Made by a program: the position numbers and the translations under genes
The notes under the pieces: generated by a model
What the model was told of the DNA's origin: nothing
What the model saw: only the letters and a program-made list of their open reading frames with translations
The model's database searches: none
Shown: positions 36,856 to 47,245 of the stretch, one piece after another
How the letters are laid out: each line of letters opens with the position of its first letter
How positions within the stretch are numbered: the first letter of the stretch is position 1
Source: Diploptera punctata
Lineage: Eukaryota; Arthropoda; Insecta; Blattodea; Blaberidae
Direction: 5' to 3'
NCBI GenBank assembly: GCA_030220185.1
Contig: JASPKZ010002332.1
Span: 806,001-870,000, forward strand
DNA: 64,000 nt

Positions 36856-37021
36856 TATCTCTCACACAAAACACTTATACTCCCCACAAACACTTAAAAC
36901 ATACATTCATCCTGTAATGTGATTTGCAAAGTGATGCATAAATTGAAAATAGACCACATTAACACTATCTGTTTGCCTAGAATCAAATTCAAAGCACGAA
37001 AAGCGTAGTGAGTCGCACTGG

Positions 37022-37240
37022 AAAGCGCGCGCGCGCGCACACGCACACACACACACACACACACACACCAACACGCACCCAAACGCGCACGCGCAAACGC
37101 GCACACACCAACATGCACGCGCGCGCGCACACACACACACACACACGACACACATACACATACACACACACGACACACACACACACATCCACACACACAA
37201 CCGAGCACGCGCGCGCACGCACACGCACATACACGCACAA
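37022..37240. repeat. Alternating purine-pyrimidine tract (CG and CA repeats)
   Basis: About 220 bp of nearly uninterrupted CG, CA and CACG alternation. Long frames on both strands made of C, V, R, A or H, T are artefacts. The alternation is compatible with Z-DNA formation. Confidence 0.9.
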
Positions 37241-37329
37241 CACAGGCTTTGCGAGCTCTCTGCTGTCAAAAATTTTTTTTTTAAATGCCCCAGGTTGTCA
37301 TTTTGACATTTCTGGTTTTCTCTCTTCGC

Positions 37330-37660
37330 ATGGAATCCTTGTAACCCACTTCTGAGGTTGGGGCATCTGGAAGGCAGGGTTACGCTGCCCTGATGATATG
37401 AGAGTTGATGATGTGCCAGGAGAGGCCTTGTACTAAACTTAAGCTAATTAGGCAAATATGATATTGATGATAATGATGGCCAGATGGTGTTCGGGGGCCG
37501 TTTGGGCCTCAAAGTTTCCTGGCATTTATCTTACAGGAGAGGAAAACTCCAAAAAGAAACCTCACCAGGAAATTTGTCCTGACCGGAGATTGATCCCAGG
37601 CCCGCTGCGTGACAAGGCAGCACGCTACCGAGACCACAGCAGTGGAGTGGACTCTGTCAA
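37330..37660 (-). mobile_element. tRNA-derived SINE (another family)
   Basis: On the minus strand there is an A box ('tcggtagcgtg'), a B-like box ('gggatcaatctc') and a body with 'gttttcctctcctgtaag' and 'aatgccaggaaact', an arrangement familiar from arthropod SINEs. The 74-codon frame at 37458-37682 crosses it and is not a gene. Confidence 0.55.
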
Positions 37661-38045
37661 AACAAGATTTATTTATTATTGATGTTTTATTTTAAATTCA
37701 GGTTCAAATCCCAGTTCAGGCATACATTTTTTCTCTTCAAATAAAAGAAAAAAGGAAAATATTTAGGCCTGATTTCTCAAAACTGAAATTACCTCTCCAT
37801 AAATTTTAAAATTTTGATAAATTTTCAAATAAATTCCTCAATTATATTATTTTTGGTCTGATCATCTTACCTCAATATTAATATTATGACCAAAAATAAT
37901 ATAATTAAAATAACCTCAAAATACCACTTCCTAAAATTAAATATTAAATTCCTCAATAATTAGTTAATGAATTCAGAGAACATATTAAATGTTAGGAAAA
38001 TCTGATTTTACAACTTACTTATTCAATATAATTATTGAATATATC

Positions 38046-38135
38046 TTTGTTTCAGAAATAAGAGAGAATTTTGTTGTATAGCCATAAATTAGTTTTATAG
38101 CTAAAGTGCAAAGCCTAGTTACCACTGCTAGCAAA
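38046..38135 (+). promoter_or_regulatory. Splice acceptor and 5' UTR of the PhyH gene
   Basis: 'tttgtttcag' ends at 38055. The next 80 bp contain an in-frame stop (38085) and no ATG before 38136, so the upstream part of this exon is untranslated. At least one further 5' exon with the promoter must lie upstream. I could not identify it. Confidence 0.5.
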
Positions 38136-38282
38136 ATGATAACACCAGAGCTGAAAGAACGTTTTCAAGAAGATGGTGCTGTGGTATTAAGGTCTGTATT
38201 TTCTGATTACTGGATTGAAATGGTACAGCGTGGAATAGAAAAAAACCTTGAGAAACCCAGTAAATATGCAGAATGGCTAAAT
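38136..38282 (+). CDS. Phytanoyl-CoA dioxygenase family protein, exon 1 (residues 1-49)
   Basis: This is the start of a six-exon, 267-residue PhyH-family non-haem Fe(II)/2-oxoglutarate dioxygenase. The ATG at 38136 is the first in-frame start after a stop at 38085. The N-terminus (M-I-T-P-E-L-K-E-R-F-Q-E-D-G-A-V-V-L-R) is the usual opening of the family, where an E/D-G-[YFA]-V-V-L strand begins the fold. The exon ends in phase 0 at a perfect donor (aat/gtaagt). The substrate cannot be told from sequence. The overall layout resembles the bacterial-type PhyH subfamily more than human PHYHD1 or peroxisomal PHYH, as judged from memory of those families. I see no clear signal peptide. Confidence 0.85.
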
Positions 38283-38867
38283 GTAAGTGTTTTAAGAAAA
38301 TACATGTACACTATAATCAATTTTAAATGGATTTTTATTTGAAATTGTTCTTTAAGGTGAGTTTATCAAAATAGTAAACTGGTAATTATAATACATGTGC
38401 TTTATTCAAATTTTTAATAATGATTTTTGTTCCTATGTCTTCTATAGAGTGAAAGCGTCAATATATTTTATTTGATGCTCATTTTTTAATTATATAGAAA
38501 AATACAATATTTCAATGTTTATTCTCAAGGGGAATCATTACATTGATATATAACCATTTTGCTAGAGAAACTGTATAATTTTTCAGTTCCCCACTATGGG
38601 TAGTTACGAAAAGAAATGTAGTTTCGTTTCACAATGTCCAATTTTTTTAAAAATAACTTATTTTTTTAAATTCATGAAATTGTCTAAATACTGAAATTAA
38701 AGTAAATGGATTATATGATGGCAGATAGAGGAGGAATGTAGTGGAAGCTCTAACCAATTGCTTGGTTTCTCTGCCCAGCTGCATTGCCCAATTAAGCATT
38801 GCAACACACCACTGCTTATGTCTTTCCTTGCTCAGAAAAACCTATATAGTATGAATAGTCATTAATA

Positions 38868-39650
38868 TATTTGAAGAGACAAATTTTAGCCTAGACTGAG
38901 ACTTGAACCTGGAACCTTTGGTTTTCTGCGCCATATGCTCTACCAACTGAGCTACCGAGACGAGTTGCGATCTAGACGCAAATTTTTCTCTTATATACAT
39001 TGTAATTCCCTTGCACCAAATACTATGAAACCTTTGCTTCTATCTTTGCAAATGGCGGCTTCTTTATTAAGAAGACTTTTATTGGGAATTTAAGCACTAC
39101 TTTATAAAGCCAGTAGGGCTTCTATTGAGGTTTCCATTATTAATTTAACACTTCTCACTGAAGGATAAATTATATTTGAAGAGACAAATTTTTGCCTTGA
39201 CCGAGACTCGAACCCAGGACCTTTGACTTTCCGGGCCAAATGCTCTACCAACTGAGCTACCAAGGCGAGTTGTGATCTAAGATGCAAATTTTCTCTTATA
39301 TATGTTGTAATTCCCTTGTGCCAAATGCTATGAAACCTTTGCTTCTATCTTTGCAAATGGCGGCTTCTTTAAGAAGACTTTTATTGGGAATTTAAACACT
39401 ACTTTATAAAGCCAGTAGGGCTTCTATTGAGGTTTCTATTGTTAATTTAACACTTCTCACTAAAGGATAAATTATATTTGAAGATAAAAATTTTCGCCTA
39501 GACCGAGACTCGAGACCTTTGATTTTTCCAGGCCAAATGTTCTAACAACTGAGCTACCAAGGCAAGTTGTGATCTAGATGCAAATTTTTCTCTTATATAC
39601 GTTGTAATTCCCTTGTGCCAAATGCTATGAAACCTTTGCTTCTATCATGA
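38868..39650 (-). repeat. tRNA-like SINE (SINE-T), 2.5 tandem units of about 303 bp, in intron 1
   Basis: The unit landmark 'ttgaagagac/ataa' recurs at 38871, 39176 and 39478 (periods 305 and 302). Each unit carries on the minus strand a tRNA-like head with A box 'tagctcagttggtagagc' and a B box of the 'ggttcgagtct' type, followed by a body with 'gcaaatggcggcttcttt' and 'gccagtagggcttctattg'. The tRNA-like head folds only with many wobble pairs and lacks the usual U33, so I do not call it a tRNA gene. Confidence 0.75.
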
Positions 39651-40260
39651 ATATGTTCTGGAGAAAGAACTCATTTCTACCTTAATAACAGTGAAAGTCC
39701 CACATTTTTAGGTGCTATACGTCCCAAGTTATTAAAATTCTTTTATTAATTAGAAATGGACAATTGGACATTATATTATTCAGTTAAAAAAGTATTTAGA
39801 TATATATGTAGTATAATAGAAAAAATTGCTACAGAAATAAATTGTGTTTCAAAATATATTAGTGTGGACATTCATTTTTCAAATAATAAAATATGCAATG
39901 TTATCATTTGATTATACTTTATTACATTAATATGTGTACATCATATTTTGTATTCAGTTATTATTAAAATGAACATTAAATGTTTCCGGTATGATAGTTA
40001 ATTATTTTCAGTATTACAATTTAGTATTAGATTGATATTCTCATATTATGTCAGATTTTATTTTGTGCTCGTTGAGTAGTCTTAACTCAGCCAGAATAAA
40101 TAAAACATTATTATGTCTGAGTCACTAGTTTATCAGCTTGAGTTAAATCACGAAAAAAAAATCTGTGAATATAAAAATTAAGAATAAAATAGCATTGTGT
40201 ATAAAACTACTGTAGGGTTACTTGCATTACTTTTTAATAGTTTAATATGACTTTTAATTA
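39651..40260. other. Intron 1, AT-rich, nothing recognised
   Basis: No supported feature. The same holds for intron 1 at 38343-38867. Confidence 0.4.
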
Positions 40261-40671
40261 TTACAGAGTGATCTACCTATCTATAATGGCATTGCCCAAT
40301 GTTGAGCCATAGCCTCTCCTTTGTTAAGAGTTACTAGATCAAGTTAATTTAGTTACCTTATTTGCCCATAGATGTCATGAATGGCATGCAGTCAACATAC
40401 CGTTTCAATGAGGCATCTAGTAGGCAACTAAGGCATTACTAGGATGTGAGGTTGGTAAATTTTGCTTAGAGGCATTTTTATTCAGGCTTAAAGCTCTTTT
40501 TTACGAGCCTGAAAATCTTCAGATTTGAAACCCATTGCTCAAAGGACTTGCTCCTTGGATTTTTCCATCCTAAAAAATCCATTGACCCCAGCCGGGTTTG
40601 AACCCGTGACCCTCGGGACCAGAGGCAAGGAGCATAACCACTAGTCCACTACGGACAATTTACAGAGTGAT
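40261..40671 (-). mobile_element. SINE-1 copy with 12-bp TSD in intron 1
   Basis: TTACAGAGTGAT is repeated at 40261-40272 and 40660-40671 around a 387-bp element. On the minus strand it begins with a tRNA-like head: A box 'tggactagtgg', then B box 'gggttcaaaccc'. The body matches 182-538 and 53340-54028. Confidence 0.85.
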
Positions 40672-41170
40672 ACTACATACTTTTTTGATTATTTTAAAAT
40701 ACATTTTTAAACTAATATCACTAGGAAGATGAAATGACATAACTATGTGCAGATTATAGAAAAAAATTGCAGTCAAAATGAAAATTTGAAAAATGAATAA
40801 AGTAATATATTATTGATCCCTATTAGGTTCGTCTTCCGGGCATATAGGCCGTGGTCCAGTCGTCATTCTACTCGACGTTTCGTCTACTACTGCGGTAGAC
40901 ATCTTCAGGAGATACTGCGTGCTCTCTGTGAACTCCTCAACAGTCGGCTGCAGACTGGCTGGTCGTTGGAAACTCTCTCCCTATTTATAGGCACGCCCCT
41001 GGTGGAGAGGCGGTTTTCTGCGCGGTCCGTGTTGCGTGCTGTTTTGTCCAGGCTTGTCGCTAGCAGAAGTCATAGGCTTCGTTGTCGTATTGTGCAGTGC
41101 CGGGATCCAGATTTTGTTTATCTTCATGGTTTCTTCTTTTTTGTTAAAGGAATTTTTGTGTTTATATATT

Positions 41171-42181
41171 TCAATGGCTTCTCTGTACAGTCTGGTGTAA
41201 TAATGAGATGTTTGGGACAATACCTGTGTTTCTTCGAATCTTATTATATGTTCTTGGTTGTTCATCCAGTGTTCCGCTACGGCTGATTTTTCCTTTTGTT
41301 TTAGTCTGCAATGCCTCTTGTGTTCTTGCAATCTTGTGGTAACCATTCTTTTTTGTTGTGCCGATATAAACCTGTCCACAACTGCAAGGGATGCGATATA
41401 TACCGGCAGTACTTAACGGATCTCTTGTATCTTTGGCTGGGCGCAGTATATTGCTGATTTTTTGTGTTGGCTTGTAGGTTGTAGATATGTTATATTTATT
41501 TAATATTCGACCAATTCTCTCCGTTATTGTCTTGATATATGGTAGGTACACCTTACCCTTTGCCTCCTCCTTGTTCCCATTTTCGGATTTGAATTTATTG
41601 GGATTTATGGCTCGGCGAAAATCTGTTTTGCTGTATCCATTGGATTGAAACGCTGCTTGGAGATGATTAATTTCTTCTTGTAGATACTGTGGTTCCGAAA
41701 TCCTTTTGGCTCGTTCCACCAGGGTTTTAATTATTCCGCGTTTTTGTCTGGGATGATGGTTGGACCGCTTATGTAGGTATCTGTCTGTGTGAGTCTTTTT
41801 CCTGTATACCTTGTGTCCAAGTGTCATGTCTTGGTTTCGAATTACTAAAACATCCAAAAACGGTAGACTGTTGTTCTCTTCTCTTTCCAGGGTGAATTGG
41901 ATGCTGGGACAAATACCATTTAAATGTTGCCTGAAGTTATCAAGTTCTTCTTCACCATGCTCCCAAATGACGAATGTGTCGTCCACATATCTCAGCCATA
42001 CTGAAGGTCTTAATGTAGCATTCTCCAAGGCCTGTTTTTCAAATTTTCCCATGTAAAATTGGCTATTACGGGGCTTAATGGACTTCCCATGGCCACGCCA
42101 TCTATTTGCTCGTAGAATATTCCTCTCCATTGGAAATACGATTCTGTGAGGCATATGTTATACAGCGCTACTATGTCTGGG
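41171..42181 (-). pseudogene. Penelope-like RT C-terminus plus GIY-YIG endonuclease (left arm copy)
   Basis: The main frame is 41171-42154 (327 codons). It starts out of frame with the preceding RT block (frame 42010-42249), so there is a frameshift near 42060. Seen in order: the RT box R-Y-V-D-D-T-F-V-I-W, a thumb with N-S-L-P-F-L-D-V-L-V, a linker, then G-I-Y-R-I-P-C-S-C-G-Q-V-Y-I-G. One extra A after Y-I-G throws the rest of the endonuclease into another frame (40981-41379: L-Q-E-H-K-R-H-C and S-A-V-A-E-H-W). The 5' part of the RT is missing. Confidence 0.85.
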
Positions 42182-42212
42182 GGAAAGAGAAGAGAACAAC
42201 AGTCTACCGTTT

Positions 42213-43110
42213 TTGGATGTTTTAGTAATTCGAAACCAAGACATGACACTTGGACACAAGGTATACAGGAAAAAGACTCACACAGACAGATACCTACATA
42301 AGCGGTCCAACCATCATCCCAGACAAAAACGCGGAATAATTAAAACCCTGGTGGAACGAGCCAAAAGTATTTCGGAACCACAGTATCTACAAGAAGAAAT
42401 TAATCATCTCCAAGCAGCGTTTCAATTCAATGGATACAGCAAAAACAGATTTTCGCCAAGCCATAAATCCCAATAAATACAAATCCGAAAACGGGAACAA
42501 GGAGGAGGCAAAGGGTAAGGTGTACCTACCATATATCAAGACAATAACGGAGAGAATTGGTCGAATATTAAATAAAATATAACATATCTACAACCTACAA
42601 GCCAACACAAAAAATCAGCAATATACTGCGCCCAGCCAAAGATACAAGAGATCCGTTAAGTACTGCCGGTATATATCGCATCCCTTGCAGTTGTGGACAG
42701 GTTTATATCGGCCACAACAAAAAGAATGGTTACCACAAGATTGCAAGAACACAAAGAGGCATTGCAGACTAAAACAAAAGGAAAAATCAGCCGTAGCGGA
42801 ACACTGGATGAACAACCAAGAACATATAATAAGATTCGAAGAAACACAGGTATTGTCCCAAACATCTCATTATTACACCAGACTGTACAGAGAAGCCATT
42901 GAAATATATAAACACAAAAATTCCTTTAACAAAAAAGAAGAAACCATGAAGATAAACAAAATCTGGATCCCGGCACTGCACAATACGACAACGAAGCCTA
43001 TGACTTCTGCTAGCGACAGCCTGGACAAAACAGCACGCAACACGGACCGCGCAGAAAACCGCCTCTCCACCAGGGGCGTGCCTATAAATAGGGAGGGAGT
43101 TTCCAACGAC
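42213..43110 (+). pseudogene. Penelope-like linker plus GIY-YIG endonuclease (right arm copy)
   Basis: This is the same region as the left arm on the opposite strand. It contains no RT box. Frames 42213-42476 and 42685-43167 carry the linker and the endonuclease part with S-A-V-A-E-H-W-M-N-N and H-I-I-R-F-E. Frameshifts lie near 42450, 42580 and 42712. The last is an inserted C after Y-I-G. Confidence 0.8.
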
Positions 43111-43570
43111 CAGCCAGTCTGCAGCCGACTGTTGAGGAGTTCACAGAGAGCACGCAGTATCTCCTGAAGATGTCTACCGCAGTAGTAGACGAAACGTCGA
43201 GTAGAATGACGACTGGACCACGGCCTATATGCCTGGAAGACGAACCTAATAGGGATCAAGACGCCGGCCGTGAAAGCCTACAGTTATAATATATTATTTA
43301 TCTAATATATTTCGTATATTTGACTTCCAATCAAAAAGTTTGTATTTACAAGATAAATAATATTCATAATAATAATTATAACAACATTCATTATTATTTT
43401 GTTACAAAAGCAGTAAAAATAATTAAAGAGTATCATGTTTCTGTCATCAGTGATAAATTGCAGTTGAGGTCAGTTAAGAAAATAAAATTGAAAAGCAAAG
43501 AATTCTCTCTTTTTGGTTCAGCACAGCAGAATATTCATATTATTTTATGTAAAGTGAATAAGTTGTATAC

Positions 43571-43950
43571 TATATTTGAAGAGAAACATTTTTGCCTAGA
43601 CCGAGATTCGACCCCGGGACCTTTGGCTTTCCCGGCCATATGCTCTACCAACCGAGCTACCGAGGCAAGTTGCGTTCTAGACGAAAATTCTTCTCTTTAT
43701 ATGTTGTAATTCCCTCGCGCCAATTGCTTTGAAACCGTTGCTTGTATCTTTGTATAAGGCGGCCTCTTAGTTAAGAAGACATTAATTGGGAATTTAACAC
43801 TACTTTATAAAGCCAGTAGGGCTTCTATTGATGTTTATATTATTAATTTAACATTTCTCACCTAAGGATAAATTATATTTGAAGAGAGAATTTTTTGCCT
43901 AGACCGAGACTCGAACCTGGAAACTTTGGCTTTCTGAGCCAAATATATTA
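43571..43950 (-). repeat. SINE-T, 1.25 tandem units in intron 1
   Basis: The landmark 'tatatttgaagaga' recurs at about 43571 and 43875 (period about 303). The minus-strand A box is 'tagctcggttggtagagc'. It is the same family as 38868-39650. Confidence 0.7.
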
Positions 43951-44089
43951 TTATTATTTACTATTATTGTATACTATTTATTTACTTAATTAAAATTTGA
44001 GAACATAATATTGAGAGTATCTATTGTATTTCTACACTCAGTAAAAAGCAGTGTTTAATCATAAAATTATATAGTATTATTCCATTTAT

Positions 44090-44222
44090 CCGGTGTGGAA
44101 AGCAACAGGAAGCTACCACACCTACAATTCCCTAGTAAAGCTGCAAGCATAGCATGAAAATGCTATGATTGCAGTGAAAGACCTGCCCTCGGGCAGAAGA
44201 TTACTATGGATGGATGGATTCC
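44090..44222 (+). mobile_element. GGAT-tailed short repeat in intron 1
   Basis: This is the reverse complement of part of 14455-14650. The core is 'gcatagcatgaaaatgctat', then 'ctgccctcggg', then a GGAT tail at 44208-44218. It is non-coding. Confidence 0.5.
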
Positions 44223-44246
44223 ATTTATAACAACAGTTAAGAAACA

Positions 44247-44840
44247 TTTATCATAAGTAATGCCACTAGTGATTTCCAATTTATCTAGATAATTTGGAAA
44301 TCAAGAGTGGCATTTGTTAGGACTATTTAATGAATAAAATTAAGCTGTTTACTCACAAATCATTGTTTAACAATAGTTATTTTAAAATATTTATATATTT
44401 AATGTAAACGGCTATGTTTGAAAACAAATGAGAGAATGTGAGGTTATGTTCATTCACTGCTGCTTGATCATATTATTTGTTGCCAAATAAGATCGCAATA
44501 TTGTAAGAGTGCACCCAAGTGGAGAAATAATGAAACACATCAAACTATATATCATAATTAACATTACAGGCTATTCATTTATTTTTTTAGCAAACAACTC
44601 AGTAAAATCAAGGCATCTATTCATTATTTGCTATATTCAATGTATTTGTTGGAGAAAAATAATGCTTTGACCTGTTCAGAACATTAAAAAGGAGGAGCTT
44701 TCTTTATCACAAAAGCAGGAGCTGATAAAGAGAAATCGATAAAGAGCGTGGTGAAACACGACTGTCATTGGTTGTAAAACAACATTCATTGAAACGTGAT
44801 TGGTCATTGACTAGCATTTGTGGCATGAGTTAAATAGTCA
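44247..44840 (+). mobile_element. Foldback family FB, copy 2, intron 1
   Basis: It opens with 'tttatcataagtaatgcca' and a hairpin (tgatttccaa / ttggaaatca), and ends with the paired CCAAT-type motifs and 'catgagttaaatagtc'. An internal stretch is shorter than in copies 3 and 4. Confidence 0.65.
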
Positions 44841-44944
44841 CAATATATTATTTAAGTTCTGTAATTAGAGTATGATATGCACATAGGTTTAACTGTATCA
44901 TAAAGACTGGCATTGCACTGAGCAACAAAAAAGAAACTTTTTTT

Positions 44945-45641
44945 TTGTCTCAGAAAGCAAAATATGCGATTCTGATAGTATTTTTTCTCCTGAATTCAAA
45001 TATGATATCAGTTTTTCTCCATCACGCAAGGTTTCCGAAAGATTCCATCCTTTTAGCCGGGGAACCAAGCATTTCAGACTGGCTTTTGGATAACTTTAAA
45101 TCTCATATGAGATCGTTAAGATCATCTTGATTCAATAAATGAGGCTCAGATTGAACAGCTTTGTTCAAAAGTTGTATCACCAAAATCTGTTTCTTCTTTC
45201 TTACTTCAATCAGAATCTGAGCTCTCTTCATCTAATGTCACATGTACTGGAGGCTTTGGTATGGGTAATTCTTTGCAGTGTGGAACTGGTCTCATTGCAG
45301 ATTGCAAGTCAGGGTACACCACTGTATATTTTGATTTTGAAGTAATCCCTTTAATATTTGTTAAGCAGAAATAACATCAGAGGAGTGATCTTTGGGTTCC
45401 TTCTAAATCATAGGGATAGCAAATGGCATTGGCGTGTGCCATTCTTCCATGCAGTGAGAAGCCTACTACACGATAAACAACAGATATGTGGGGCCCAGGT
45501 CCTTGTTTGGTCCCCCACTTTACACCCAAAATAAAGTTCATAACACTTTTTTACTAATGGAGTAAGGTTTCGCCTTTGGGACGTCACTTCACCACATATA
45601 TAGCAAAAGTTGTTAGGATGATTTAAACAAACTCTAGGCAT
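44945..45641 (-). pseudogene. Arthropod multi-copy conserved ORF family, N-terminal part, intron 1
   Basis: The frame 45408-45641 begins at a plausible ATG and encodes M-P-R-V-C-L-N-H-P-N-N-F-C-Y-I-C-G, then L-Y-F-G-C-K-V-G-D-Q and W-A-P-H-I-C-C-L-S-C. This is the cysteine-rich, probably zinc-binding N-terminus of the same family whose C-terminal parts lie at 4135-4935 and 10360-11205. Downstream, broken frames retain K-E-P-K-D-H-S-S-D, L-N-D-L-I and L-K-L-S-K-S-Q-S-E. It stops near 44945. Stops and frameshifts make it a pseudogene, and it is antisense to the host gene. Confidence 0.7.
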
Positions 45642-46019
45642 TTTGTAACTTACAACAAATTAAAAGAAATAAATTTGTAAATATGTAATATACAATAATC
45701 CAGACACAACACACTCACAATTATGTGTTTACTGGTTCACTGTTATCTCACAACTAACATCATTCTAATGAATGATGCTACCAATGATACCATTTGAGTT
45801 AGCTCATTTGGATTTATATTACAATGGACAAATGGACAAAAAAACGTTTATTCAAAAAATAATTATTTAAATCCATTAATTGAAATTGAAATAAAAAAAC
45901 TGTGGGTGATGGAGAAATTCCAAATACATATTTGAAAACATGATAAAAAACTGCATTAAGTACAACTATTGGTACTCATGAGACAAAAATCATATTGACC
46001 AGTGTTATATTCATTTTAT

Positions 46020-46268
46020 ATAATGTAAGATAGTGGAAGAAGAGCTACTAAGGACCATTGGTAATATTAAGAAATTGGGGCTAGATGTAAATATCAATAA
46101 AACTAAATACATGGTCACATATTGAAATTCGTTATATAGTGAAAATCGATAGTTTATGATGAATGAAGGCAATTTGAATAAGTGGCTGATTTTAAATATC
46201 TAGGAATAATAAATATAAATGAGGTGGAGACAGAAATTAAACATAAGCCCAATTCTGGAAATGCATAT
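46020..46268 (+). mobile_element. LINE-A internal fragment, intron 1
   Basis: Broken frames give K-K-L-G-L-D-V-N-I-N-K-T-K-Y and D-F-K-Y-L-G-I-I, and the end 'cccaattctggaaatgca' matches 29630-29645. It is truncated on both sides. The right side is cut by the element that starts near 46269. Confidence 0.55.
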
Positions 46269-47030
46269 AGGGAAGTTCGGATAATGTGGACCCTCTGTTT
46301 GAGTGGACCCTCTGTTTGAGTGGACCCTGTTAATATCTTCTTTAATTGGTGTTGCTCTCAAACAGAAAATATTTTAACTTTTTCCCCTCGTCAGCTTTGA
46401 TGGGTACAAGGCCAGTTTCTTTTATTCTTCGTGCAAAGAAGGGTTTATTTGTGATATTTATGAAAATTACCACTTTAAAAGTTTTTCGAGCTAAGAATCA
46501 ATTCTTAATTTCTGCTATTGAATATTACAAATGTTGGAAAAAACTTCTAAATATATTATACTATGTAGATGCTGTTTTAATATACGGTACTGAAGGGTTT
46601 GGTTTGATATTATGTGACATGGAGGCTGTATGAAATAATTAAACATAACAAAGGAATTCGATTAATTTGGACCCTATGGGTCCACTTTACACGAATATGT
46701 ATATTTTATCAATGGGGATGCTATCTGTACAAACCATTCACTTAAATAATTTTATTTAATATCCTTGTAATTTTACTAAACCCAAAGACTGTCGCTTTCT
46801 GCAATTGAATGATGCGTGAATGTTATAATCAACAATAATTTTTCAGAACATTAAATAAAAATCAACTCTTTTTAAATTATGATCAGTCATAAATATTTTC
46901 AGATTAATCTGTGCCTGTCTGTATAAATTAATAGAATAAATAAACTTAAAAATAGACTAGAAGCTAAAGTGGACTCTGGGGTCCATTTTATCTGAATATG
47001 GAAGTTAAAGTGGACTACAGGTTTGATAGT
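46269..47030. mobile_element. Possible pogo-like non-autonomous element, intron 1
   Basis: It starts after TA with 'tagggaagttcggataatgt' and 'ggaccc', a TIR style seen in pogo/Tigger-type transposons, and inverted relatives ('gggtccactttacacgaata', 'ggggtccattttatctgaat') occur inside. The exact right end was not found. A 95-codon frame at 46346-46633 has no recognisable domain. Confidence 0.35.
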
Positions 47031-47122
47031 GTTTGTTAATTAATTAGTGGATTGAGAACAAGTAGATATCATATACATAATTATAAACCTAAATGTTGTT
47101 ATCTGAACATAACTTTTTCTAG

Positions 47123-47245
47123 ACAGGTGAAAATACTGGCACATATTTCAATGACTATTGCAATTGGAAGAAAATCCCAGAATTCCAAGAATTTGTTGAA
47201 CATTCACCTGCAGCAGAAATTGCTGGCAATCTCATGGAGTGTGAG
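47123..47245 (+). CDS. Phytanoyl-CoA dioxygenase family protein, exon 2 (residues 50-90)
   Basis: It follows an 8.8-kb intron. The acceptor 'tttttctag' ends at 47122, phase 0 is kept, and the donor is gag/gtaaga at 47246. Residues include F-N-D-Y-C-N-W-K-K-I-P-E-F and S-P-A-A-E-I-A-G-N-L-M, a block that in related PhyH proteins precedes the metal-binding strand. A competing frame at 47052-47249 is not used. Confidence 0.85.

Larger units (their letters stand above)
40803..43298. mobile_element. Penelope-like element, inverted dimer with 12-bp TSD, in intron 1
   Basis: TAATATATTATT at 40803-40814 and 43287-43298 flanks two 3' portions of one Penelope-like element in opposite orientation. The left, minus-strand copy (42181 to 40815) encodes the RT end (G-V-A-M-G-S-P-L-S-P, then after a frameshift R-Y-V-D-D-T-F-V) and a GIY-YIG endonuclease (G-I-Y-R-I-P-C-S-C-G...Y-I-G). 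The right, plus-strand copy (42182-43286) has only the linker and GIY-YIG part. The arms are about 1.07 kb each (40815-41888 and 42182-43258) with a 293-bp single-copy loop. Both copies have a single-base indel at a different place just after Y-I-G, so neither encodes an intact endonuclease. Confidence 0.88.

Noticed and set aside
36894..37355. Several frames of 80-120 codons on both strands rich in C/V/R or H/T
   Set aside because: They are translations of the CG/CA microsatellite.
38925..39275. True tRNA genes with an A box and B box
   Set aside because: The stems need many wobbles, U33 is missing, and the same heads recur with a common 230-bp body, so they are SINE heads.
40813..41286. 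157-codon plus-strand frame
   Set aside because: It is antisense to the GIY-YIG endonuclease of the Penelope-like element and mirrored at 42873-43259.
46346..46633. 95-codon plus-strand frame in intron 1
   Set aside because: Composition is unremarkable, no domain is seen, and it lies in a probable non-autonomous element.
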